Shown: piece by piece, positions 46,391 through 58,300 of the stretch | Numbering within the stretch: position 1 is the stretch's first letter | Layout: the number at the start of each line of letters is the position of its first letter | DNA from: Tridacna crocea | Taxonomy: Eukaryota; Mollusca; Bivalvia; Cardiida; Cardiidae | Length of the DNA: 64,000 bases | Reading direction: 5' to 3' | NCBI GenBank assembly: GCA_943736015.1 | Contig: OX031073.1 | Coordinates: 25,695,210 to 25,759,209 of the forward strand | Notes under the pieces: generated by a model | Told to the model about the DNA's origin: nothing | Seen by the model: only the letters and a program-made list of their open reading frames with translations | The model's database searches: none | Program-made: the position numbers and the translations under genes

Positions 46391-49300
46391 GTAAGAAGTC
46401 CAATTTCAAACTTTGCTTTAACCCTTTACCTCATAAGGCATTTCTATGGTATCTCTAATTGACCCTAAATAACAGCAAGGATGAAGCCTTTTCTTACGTG
46501 TATATGACACCTTTTGGTAGTGTAGAAAACATAGTGGCAAAAGGTGAAATTGCTCGTGACGACAATGTTCTTTAAAGGCTTCTGCAAGCAATGCGTAGAA
46601 ATGAGTATCCATGGAGTAAAGGGTTAAGTCTTTACCAAATGACAAAATTTTACCCTGATTCCTACCACACTATCCCTACTTTTAATGACGGTGAGAAATA
46701 AAGCTTTTGAAAACATTGTGGGAAAAGGAGAAAATGCTGGTAACCAGCATTTTCTCCTTTTCACACAATGTTGTCTACCATTCCGAAATAAAATTTCAGT
46801 ATTTGATTCACATTTATTTTGTCTTCTGCAAATGCTTACAATTTGGACTTGTTCAAAATTTTGTCATTTGGTAAAGATTTAATAGCAAGTGCAGACAAAA
46901 ATGTGATTCAAAAATTGAAATTTGGTTTCAGAAGGGTAAAAAATATTGTGGGAAAAGGAGAAAATACTGGTTACCAGCATTTTCTCCTTTTCCATCAATA
47001 TTTCCCTAAAGCTCTCTCAGGGTCGTTAAATGTTGTGATTGTGTGGTTAGGGGTTAAATTTTACAACACATGCCTATGTTTTTAGGCTCCCAAGGATTGA
47101 TATAATATTTTAGCTCACCTGAGCACGAAGTGCTCAAGGTGAGCTATTGTGATCGTGCTGTGTCCGTCGTCTGTCGTCAACTTTTTACCTTGTGTACACT
47201 CTAGAGGCCACATTTTGGGTCCGGTACTCATGAAAGTTGGTCAGGATGTTTGTCTAGATGATATCTCGGATGAGTTCGAAAATGGGTCATGTGGGGTCAA
47301 AAACTAGGTCACTAGGTCAAATCTTAGAAAAAAAACTTGTGTACGCTCTAGAGGCCACATTTTCAGTCGGATACTCATGAAAGTTGGTCAGGATGTTTGT
47401 CTGGATGATATCTCGGACGAGTTTGAAAATGGGTCATGTCGGGTCAAAAACTAGGTCACTAGGTCAAATCTTAGAAAATACTTGTGTACGCTCTAGAGGC
47501 CACATTTTCAGTCCAAAATTCTTTGAAGTTCTTCAGAATGTTTATCTTGATGATATCTCGGACAAGCCCGAAAATGGTTCATGTCAGGTCAAACTAGGTC
47601 ACTAGGTCAAATTTTAGAAAAACCTTGTGTACGCTCTAAAGGCCACATTTTCAGTCGGATACTCACGAAAATTGGTCAGGATGTTTGCCTGGATGAAATC
47701 TCAGACAAGATCGAAAATGGGTCATGTGGGGTCAAAAACTACGTTACTAGGTCAAATTTTAGAAAAACCTTGTGTACACTCAAGAGGCCACATTTTCAGT
47801 CCAAAACTCTTGGAAGTTGGTCAGGATGTGTGCCTGGATGATATCTCGGACAAGTTCGAAAATGGATCATGTGGGGTCAAAAACTAGGTCACTAGGTCAA
47901 ATCTTAGAAAAACCTTGTGTACGCTCTAGAGGCCACATTTTCAGTCCAAAACTCTTGAAAGATGGTCAGAATTTTTGCCTTTATGATATCTTGGACGAGT
48001 TTGAAAATGGGTCATGTGTAGTCAAAAACTAGGTCACCAGGTCAAATGTTAGAAAAACCTTTTTGTAGGCTCTACAGGCCACATTTTCAGTCCAAAACTC
48101 TTGTTAGTTGGTCAGAATGTTTGCCTTGATGATATATTAGATGAGATTGAAAATGGGTCATTTGGGGTTAAAAACTAGGTCACCAGGTCAAATCTTAGAA
48201 AAACTTTGTATATGCTCTGGATGCCACATTTTCAGTCCAACACTCTTAAATCAGTCAGATTGTTTGCCTTTATAATATCTTGGATGAGTTTGAAAATGGG
48301 TCATGTTGGGTCAAAAACTGGGTCAATAGGTCAAATGTTATAAACACCTTTTTTATGCTCTGGAGGACACATTTTCAGTCTGATACTCCTAAAACTTGTT
48401 TGTAATATTTGTCCTGGTGATACCTTGAATGAGTTTGAAAATGGGTCATATGGAGTCTGAAACTGTCACTGGGTCAAATATTAGAAAAACCTTGTGTACA
48501 CTCTAGGGGTTACATTTTCTGCCTGATACTCTTCAAACTTGGTCAGAATGTTTGTTTTAGTGATGTCTCAAAAGAGTTTGATAATGGGTAATTGTCGGGT
48601 CCAAAACTAGGTCTCTTGGTGAAATCTTAGAAAAACCTATTGGTCAGAATGTTTGTCTTATTGATATCTCAAAAGTGTTTGATGATGGGTAATGTCTGAT
48701 AAAAAACTAGGTCACTGGGAAACTAGATGGTTCATGTTTGGTCAATAGACTCAGGTGAGCAATTTCAGGGCCATCATGGCCCTCTTGTTTATTGTTTCAT
48801 GCTTTTTTTAACATTATTTCAGTTACATCAGGATGGCCAGTGCACCTATCAATGCTTTTCTGTAGCTTTTATATCTTAGAACAATAATCTTCTTAAGCTA
48901 CTGGCTGCTTTCCCAACATAACCATTGCTGAGAAAATATTCAGCTGTGAGAGAAGTATGCAAATACCATCATTAATCCTTGGAAAGAAACTGGCCAAACA
49001 TGTTCCTTAACTCTTTACCACACAAGAAAATTTTAGACTGGTCCAAATTGAAAGCATTTGCAGAAGACAAAATAAATGTGACTGAAAAATTGAAATTTGT
49101 TTTGTGAAGGGTAAAAAACATTGTGGGAAAAGTTACCAGCATTTTCTCCTTTTCCCACAATGTTTTCTAAAGGCTTCTTTCTCAGGGGCGTCAAAAGTAG
49201 GGATTGTGTGATAATGGGTTAAAACAGTTTTAATAGGCCATTTAACTCTTTACCAAACAACAACATTTTAGACAGGTCCAAATTGAAAGCATTCACAAAC

Positions 49301-52300
49301 AACAAAATAAATGGGACTGAAAATTTGCAGTTTCTTTTGGGAAGGGAAAAAAACATTGTTGGTAAAGGAGAAAATACTGGTTAACCAGCATTTTCTCTTT
49401 TTTCCCCCACAATGTTTTCAGAAGGCTTCTTTCTCAGGGTCATTAAAAATCAGGATTGTGTGGTAATGAGTTAAGGCTTAACTTGATTGTTGGAATAATA
49501 TAGCGCCTACTGGCTGAAAATTTTAGTGGAGAAAATGGGTCTATATTGACTTACAATGTATGAGCATGAAAAAGGTGCAAAGAAGAAGTTTTACTGTATA
49601 TTTTTTTATTGCAGGAGTATTACGGCAGTTGAATGAGAGTCGAACACAACTTGAAGAACTTTGGGCCAACAGAGAGTTGAAGCTTGACCTATGTCTGCAA
49701 CTAAGGCTGTTTGAAAGAGATTCTCTTGAGGTAAATAACTAAGTGAAATGGTTCTAGAGATGTCAAAAAAGTATCAGAAAAGTGCAATAACTTTTTGATA
49801 AAACTTCTCCTATAGAATATCACCCAGAGAAGTTTCCCCCTGTTACTACTACAAAATTGAAAGCATTCAGCAAACTGCATTGGCTCTTTGGAAAGAAAGT
49901 TGGAAAGAAAGTTGTGTTAGTACTGGTGTGCGAAAGCCAGGAAATACACGTGCGTCACCGACCGTCATGATATGACCTTAGCTGTTAAAATGGCGCTAAA
50001 CCCCAATACAACCAACCAACCAGCATTTGGCTCAGATGATTGTGGTTGCTTTGAAAGGTTAGAAAACACTGAGGTAAAAAGAAATAAAACGTTTCTTAGT
50101 TTACATTATTTTAGACTCATCTATATTGAAAATATTTCCCCCTTTACTACAACAAAATTGAAAGCATTTAGCAAATTGCATTTAGCTCAAATGATTGCGT
50201 TTGCTTTGAGTGGTTAGAAAACACTGAGGTAAAAGGAAATAAAATGTTTCTTAGTGTACATTATTTTAGACTCATCTTTATTGAAAGTACATGTATTTGA
50301 AGTTCGTCTCCAGCATTTTCTCCTTTTTCTACAATGTTTTCAAAGACTTTTTTTTTCTCAGGGTCGTAAAAAGTCGGGATTGTGTGGTAAAGAGTTAAAA
50401 CTTGGGATAGTGTGGTAGAGAATGAATAAGCATAGAGTAAAACATTCTCTATAGATTGTCAGGTGACATGTAAACAAGATGAGGGATTTATGAACAAGTA
50501 TTTTGTGGTTTGTGAACATGCATATATATATATGCATGAATGAATGAGACAATTATGATCAATCAAAAAGATCTTGTGACTGTTAATCCTTTACCACACA
50601 ATCCAGACATTAAAGGACCCTGAGAAAGAAGCCTTTTAAAAACATTGTGGGAAAAGGAGAAAATGCTGAATACCAGCATTTTCTCCTTTTTTCACAATGA
50701 TTTCTGCCCGTCCCAAAACAAATTTCAATTTTTCAATCACATTTAATTTGTTGTCTGCAAATGCTTTCATTTTGGACTCGTCTAAAATTTTCTTGTGTGG
50801 TGAAGAGTTTAAACAACCGCAGTCACTTAACTCATTACCAAACGACAATATTTTAGACTGGCCCAAATTGAAAGCATTTGCAGACGACAAAATAAAAGTG
50901 ACTGAAAATTTGAAATTTGTTTTGTGAAGGATAAAAAGAATTGTGGGAAAAGGAGAAAATGCTGGTTACCACGTTTTCTAAAGGCTTCTTTCTCAGGGGC
51001 GTCAAAAGTAGGGATTGTGTGGTAATGGGTTAAGAGTTGAATTTGAAACCCAGGTTGGTCCTTTTTTCGATTTTCACCAAAAATAGTTGGTTTCACGTAG
51101 GAGTATTTTTTGCCCAAAACATATTGGAGACCCAGCCTATTGCTAGTGAAACAAAGGACAAGTTTGAAAGAGCATTGCCCTGTGAAAAGGGGCTTAACCC
51201 TGTACCAAACAAACCCCTTTTTTACGACTCTGAGATAAAGGCCTTTTGATAACATTGTGGGAAAAGGAGAAAATGCTGGTAACCAGCATTTTCTCCTTTT
51301 TCCACAATGTTTCCTACCCTACTGGAAACAAATTTCAGTGTTTTCAGGGGTACACTGGAATCACCCTGTCTGTCCTTGTGTCCCTCCGTGTGTCCGTCTG
51401 AGTACAAAATACTAGTAATTTTGTGTCGTAAACTTCTCCTACAGTTTTGCTTCAATTTTATGGAAACTTTGCACATATATTGATGTTATATTGAAGATTT
51501 GCCAGACACATTTTTCAAGTGTCAACTCCTCCTAGTTGAGGAATTATCTCCCCCTTGAACTTGACATTTTTTTCTGTTAAAGTGCTGGCAGGGGTATAAT
51601 GATGACTTTTGATGACCTTGTGAAAGAGGCCTTTGGTGATAACCAGCATTTTTTCCTTTTTCCACAGTGTTTTCTACCCTTCTTAAAACAAAATTCAATT
51701 CTTTAGTCACTATTATTTTGTCATCTGCAAATGCTTTCAATTTAGAGCAGTCTAAAATTTTATTTTTAGTTACAGCTCTAGTTCAGTCCATTGTAAAATA
51801 CAAAATAGAATTTATTGATTGATTTTAATGTGATAACTTGCTTGGTAACATGCATCACAGTGATGCGTTAAACCCCTTTTTACTAGAGCATGCTTCAAAG
51901 ATCTTTAACAGTGATGATGGTGAAAATAAATGTTGAAAGCGTTGTTGGGTTCAAGCCATTACCACACAATCCCTACTTTTGACGACCCTGAGAAAGAAGC
52001 CTATAGAAAACATTGTGGGAAAAGGAGAAAATGCTGGTAACCAGCATTTTATCCTTTTCCCACAATGTTTTCTACCATTCACAAAACAAATTTCAAATAT
52101 TCAGTTACTTTTATTTTGTCATCTGCAAATGCTTTTGATTTAGACAAGACCAGAATATTTTCTTTTGGTAATGAATTAACACCATTTAACTTTTTACCAA
52201 AAAACGAAAATTGTAGACATGTCCAACTTGAAAGCATTTGCATACACAACAATTGTTTCAAATGATGTAAATTGCTTTTGAAAAGGAAGGAAACATTGTT

Positions 52301-55300
52301 GGAAAAGGAGAAAATATTGGTTATTGATTTTGTGGTAACAGGTTAGCATTCAATTAAGAAGTAATCTTCTTTCAATCGTGGTTTATCATTCAATAAACCA
52401 CAGCTGTGGGTTATGAGGCACAACAAATAATCCACAAGGGTGACAGCTCAAGTGGTTTATTCGTTGTGCCTCATAACTCACAATGGTTTATTGAAGGATG
52501 AACCACGATTCAAAAAAGATTATTTCGATTCTAACATGGCGAATTCTTAATGAAAGGAAAACAAGTTCAAACTGAGAGTAAAAACACGGATGAAGATAAC
52601 CCACTCATTGAATGACATCACTCAATACAGAATGACATCACTCTACATGGATTGTCGCAGATTTTACCATCCTTTCCTTGCACTGTGTTTATAGAGCCGA
52701 ATTCGCCTGTCATGTTAGAATTAATGATCAACAATCAGGACCTTTCTTATGTTGACTTCAGGTATCTTCCCAGCTAGAGCTGTGGGCAGAAGAACTACAA
52801 CATCAAGAGCTGGTCACGGATGGGAACAAGGCAGAACAAATGCTAGTGATGCACAATGAGAGTGTACTGCATATGCAGAACTGTACATTCGAAGTCCTAC
52901 AGAGAGGGCAGGAGCTGGCCCAGGTATGGACCCTTCTTTTACATGACTGCTCTCATGTATTTACAGGGCTTTGTCTTTATTTTCTGCTTGGCTATAACTC
53001 AGTGGTTAACATATCGGACTTGTGATACGGGGTTAGGTACCTGGTTTTGTCAAACTTTCTTTCTGTTAGTATTCTGCCTCTCATTCCAGATACATGTGAG
53101 AAAAGTATTCAGTGACTTTGAGAGGAAGTTTTGTCAGTACTGGAGTGAGAAAACCAGGAAACACATGCATAGATACACTGGCCACCATGATATGACCTAA
53201 GCTGTATTAATCCTTTGCCAAACAATTCCTGGTTATTATGACCCAGAAGAAGCCTGCGGAAAACATTGTGAGAAAAGGAGAAAATGCTGGTACCCAGCAT
53301 TTTCTCCTTTTCCCACAATGTTTTCTGCTCTACCAAAGTCAAGTTTCAATTTTTGAGTCACATTTATATTGTCGCCTGCAAATGCTTTCAATGGGGACAA
53401 GTCTAAAATTTTGTCATTTGGAAAAGACTTGAACCCCAATATAAACAAACTTTATTTATCTGTCCAGTGGCTGATGAGAGGCATTGCAACAGGCTTGAAT
53501 CTTGTCTCCCTGCAAAACACTGTTTCAGGTTTGTTCATATTGGAAAGCAGTAAATGTCATGGACAGAGTACTATACAAAGTACTTGTAGTGAAATTCCAG
53601 GAATGCATGGACAGTTACACCAGTATGCCATGCTATATATATGCAACACAATACAATTCTGAACCTTTTACCAAACAGTCCCTGGTTTTTATGACCATGA
53701 GATAGATGCCTTTTGAAAACATGGTGGCAAAAGGAAAAAAGGCTGGTAACCAGCATTTTCTCCTTTTCCCACAATGTTTTCTACCCTGCTGAAAACAAAT
53801 TTCAATTTTTGAGTTACATTTATTTTGTCATCTGCTGGTGCTTTCAATTTGGACCAGTCTAAAAATTTGTTATTTGGTAAAGGGTTAACTCTTTAACAGT
53901 CAGTATATTTGGTGGTAAAACATTGGTTTAAATGGTGAAAGTTGCCTTTGCAAGTGTAGAAACATTGTTGAAAATGTATGCCAGTTACCAGCACTCACTC
54001 CTTTTGCTACAATGTTTTAAAATGCTAACTTCTCCAAGGTTGAAATTAATGGCTTATTAGGTGCGGGTTTACCCCTTTACCGCATGATCCCTTGTTTTAA
54101 CAGCTGTTAGGAAGAAACCTGTCGAAAACATGGTGGGAAATGCTGGTAACCAGCATTTTCTCCTTTTCCTACAATGTTTTCTACCCTGATAGGGTCAGGT
54201 TTCATCAATTTAGCCACATTTAGTTTGTTGTCTGCAACAGCAGTTTGAATTTGGTAAAGAATTACTCAGCAAACAGACACTGTTTTGTTTTCTAGCTGTT
54301 TGAGACGACAGGGGTACAGTTGATGGCAGATTCCCACTATGATGCTCCAACAAGAATACAAGAATTGTTGGAATATTTACACGAGAGAGAAGTGGACCTC
54401 GAGACTCTAGCAGACTCGAAGAGGAACCGTCTAGAACAATGTGTTCAGTTGCGTAACTTTGAAAATGAGGCAAGACAGGTAAGTGTAGCACTGTAGACAT
54501 TTTTCAGCTCTTAACCCTTTACCACATAATGCCCACTTTTGACGACCCTGAGAAAGCAGCCTTTTTGAAATCATTTTCTCCTTTTTCCACAATGTTTTTT
54601 TTCCCTCTTTGATGTATATTTCAAATTTTCAGTCACTTTCAGTTTGACGTCTGCAAATGCTTTCAATTTGGACCAGTCTGAAATTCTGTCGTTTGGTAAA
54701 GAGTTAACTCTTTACCAAACGACAAAATTTTAGACTGGTCCAAATTGAAAGCACTTGCAGATGACAAAATACACGAAACTCAGAAATTGAAATTTGTTTT
54801 CAGCTAGGTAGAAAACACAATGTTTTCTAAAGGTTTCTTTCCCAAGGTCGTCATAAGGAGGGATTGTGTGGTAATGGGTTAAACTTTATGAGCCCATGCT
54901 TGTTGAAAAGTGGCTGTAATACATCTGCAAAAGGCATCAACTCACGTCAGCTTATGAAGGCTGTGCAGGTAGAAACTTTATGCTATTGGTCATTTTCTGG
55001 GGGTCAAAGGACGGTTCTATCTCATGATTAAATCTGTTGTAAAACAAAATTTTACGCATCCATTATTGTGGTATGACTTGCTTGCTATAGTGTGTCACGG
55101 AGATACGTTAAACCCCCTTTTACCAGAGCATGGCTCTAATGGAGTAGAATGTAAAGGATGATAGGGCCAGCAACATGTAAAAAGGGGCATTCGGACATTT
55201 GCGTAAAGTGCCCTCAAGGATCAGCCTGCGCAGTGCATGCAGGCTGATCCTAGACGATACTTTTCATTTTTATGTAATTTTCTGTTTCGCACAAGTCTAC

Positions 55301-58300
55301 TGTAGCACAAAATCTAATGTAGTTGTAAAATGCCATCTGGGATAGCCTGCGCAGACAGCGAAGGCTTATCTGAGACAACACTTTAACGCAATTGTCTGAA
55401 TGCCTGTTTTTGCGTGTTGCAGGTCATGTGGCTTGCAACATGCAAAAAGGGGCTTTCAGACATTTCCATAAAGTGTTGTCTTGGATTACGAGACACCACT
55501 TGATATCAGCATTAAATTTTGTTGATGGTAGGTTATTACATGGATAAGACATGGAGAATCCATGCTGACTGCCAGCTTCATGTGTTTACCTCTGTTTCTA
55601 TAACAGGTTATTACATGGATAAGACATGGAGAATCCATGCTGACTGCCAGCTTCATGTGTTTACCTCTGTTTCTATAACAGGTTATTACATGGATAAGAC
55701 ATGGAGAATCCATGCTGACTGCCAGCTTTATGTGTTTACCTCTGTTTCTATAACAGGTTATTACATGGATAAGACATGGAGAATCCATGCTGACTGCCAG
55801 CTTCATGTGTTTACCTCTGTTTCTATAACAGGTTATTACATGGATAAGACACGGAGAATCCATGCTGACTGCCAGCTTCATGTGTCCAAACTCTCTGATG
55901 GAAGCAGAGCAGCTGAAGAAAGAACAAGACCAGTTTATGTTGGCCATTGAGGTAAACTTTACCAGATGTTTGGGAATGAATACTTATCTGCAGACATGCT
56001 CCATACACCATATTTATACATTTAACTCTTTACCACACGACAAAATTTTAGACTGGTCCAAATTGACAGCATTTGCAGACAACAAAATAAATGTAACTCA
56101 AAAATTGAAAATTGTTTCCAACAGGGTAGAAAAACAGTGTGGGAAAAGGAGAAAATGCTGGTTACCAGCATTTTCTCCTTTTCCTACAATGTTTTCAAAA
56201 GGCTTCTTTCCCAGGGTCGTTAAAAGTGGTAAAGAGTTAAACTTTCTTTTACTTCTGCCAAAAGAAAACCTGTATACCTCTTTGCCATGCTAGAGAATTT
56301 TAGACTTATCCATTTTGAACATTGTTTATTGGAAAAGGAAAAAATACTGGTCAGCATGAACATATGGTAGCAACTGTATCCAGGTTGTAGAATGTGTAGA
56401 ACCCATGTATATTCAGTCAATTTAATCACAGAAGATTTGCATAGTGATCATTGGCCATCATCTACCAAATATCAGGTTTGTTTTTGTGTCAATATCCAAT
56501 GAAGAACAGTCAAGCTTGACTTTAATACATTCACCATAAATTGGAGCTGCAAACATATTTTTTTCATTATTCAAGACAACTTAATGTAAAAAAATGCAAA
56601 AACAATGCATACAAAGGTCACCCATATACCAGGACAAACTCACAACATGGAAGGTCTTAAATGTTGTTTTGTATAATAATTTACTGTCAGAAAACCCACC
56701 TTTAACATGGAAGTTACCCAATCATTGTTTTATACTTTCAGAAAACCCATTACAGTGTGGTACAAGTGACACAAAAGGCAGAAAATATGATTGGTTTACA
56801 ACATTATAACTCTGATAGGGTACGAGCCATCGCTGAAAATGTCACGTTAGAGTGGCAACAGTTGAGAAATCACGTAGAAGAGAGACACAAACTTGTGATG
56901 GCCTCCATGACCTGGTATAAATATGCCGAACAGGTAAATTTGGAATTTGATGTTACAAACCAAAGCTGATTTTTAGCTAAGCTTGTGTGTAAAAAAGACA
57001 AAGGTTTTTTCTTAGCCTTTCCATTGTCTGTGTTGTTGTTGATGTTAAAAAACTTTAACCCACTACCACTCAATCCCTACTTTTGATGCCCCTGAGAAAG
57101 TAGCCTTTTGAAAACACTGTGGGAAAAGGAGAAAATGCTGGTAACCAGCATTTTCTCCTTTTCCCACAATGTTTTCTACCCTTCACAAAACAAATTTCAA
57201 ATTTTGAGTCACTTTTATTTTGTCGTCTGCAAATGCTTCCAATTTGGACCAGTCTAAAATTTTCTCGTGTGGTAATTAGTTAACATGTACAGCTATTTCT
57301 GTCATGATTTTCTAGATAGATATTTTACTTCATACTCTTTCTTGTTGTGAAGGGTTCATTGTATGGTGGTGTTTAGTACTATTTTCTACATTATTACAGT
57401 TATATTGTGGTGGCCAGTGCACCTATCAGTGCTACCTTGAGTGCCTGTTACCAGTATTCTGCACAATATTTCTTCCAAGCCACTGGCTGCTTTCCCATAT
57501 AACCAGCATTAAAATAGTAGTCAGCTGTGAGAGAGGAATGAATCTTGTCACAATGAGTACATCAATCCATGGAAAAATTTTGCTGATTTTTGGCTCGGAA
57601 AGCAACCTCCTGTTCGCAAGACTTGTACACTGCTGGCTGAGCTACCCGGCTCTGCTGTGAGAGGTTCATGTAGTAATTGTAATTGTTATAATTTACTGGG
57701 GCATGTCATGCTTGGACGAGCTGAAGATTAATGTGAAAAATGGAATGGATGTCAAAAAATAGAACTGTGAAATAATTCTACTTCCTGTTTCTACTTCCAG
57801 GTGTGGTCAGTGCTGGAGAGTTTAGACCGGGACTACAAGAGAGATGAAGATTGGTGCGGGACAGAACGCGCCAACTCCTCAGATAAACCTAGCTATATGG
57901 TGCAGCTTATCAACAAACATAGTGAACAGAAAGAAGCTTTTCTGAAGGTATAGTGGGCTTGTATGCAGTGTCCAAACACAGTTAACTCTTTACCAAACAA
58001 CAAAATTTTAGACTGGTCCAAACTGAAAGCACCTGCAGACGACGTAATGAATATAACTCAAAAACTAAAAATTTGTTTCCAGCGGGGTAGAAAACATTGT
58101 GGGAAAAGGAGAAAATGCTGGTTACCAGCATTTTCTCCTTTTCCCACAATGTTTTCCAAAGCTTTCTACAATAGGGTCATTTAAAGTCGGCATTGCGTGG
58201 TAAAGGGGTAAGTTTGTGTCTGAACTCTTGACCACAAAAGCCCAAATTTTAAAGACCCTTAAAAAGAAGCAATTTGAAAACATGGCTGAAAAGGGAAAAA

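Larger units (their letters stand above)
46391..49614 (+). other. TRIO: Intron 1 of the Trio-family gene
   Basis: Filled by repeats: TTAA-B 46418-46627, TTAA-A 46640-47056, a CACCTGAGC-type element 47111-48790, a SINE fragment 48815-48985 and TTAA-A copies 49007-49222 and 49242-49474. The acceptor TTTTTTTATTGCAG is strong. The TTAA-B starts only 28 bp after the donor. Confidence 0.8.

Noticed and set aside
47384-48032. Overlapping frames of 73-86 codons
   Set aside because: Periodic translation of the ~145-bp units of the CACCTGAGC-type element.
55486-55950. Periodic frames of about 150 codons on both strands
   Set aside because: Shadows of the 75-bp exon-5 tandem array in wrong frames.
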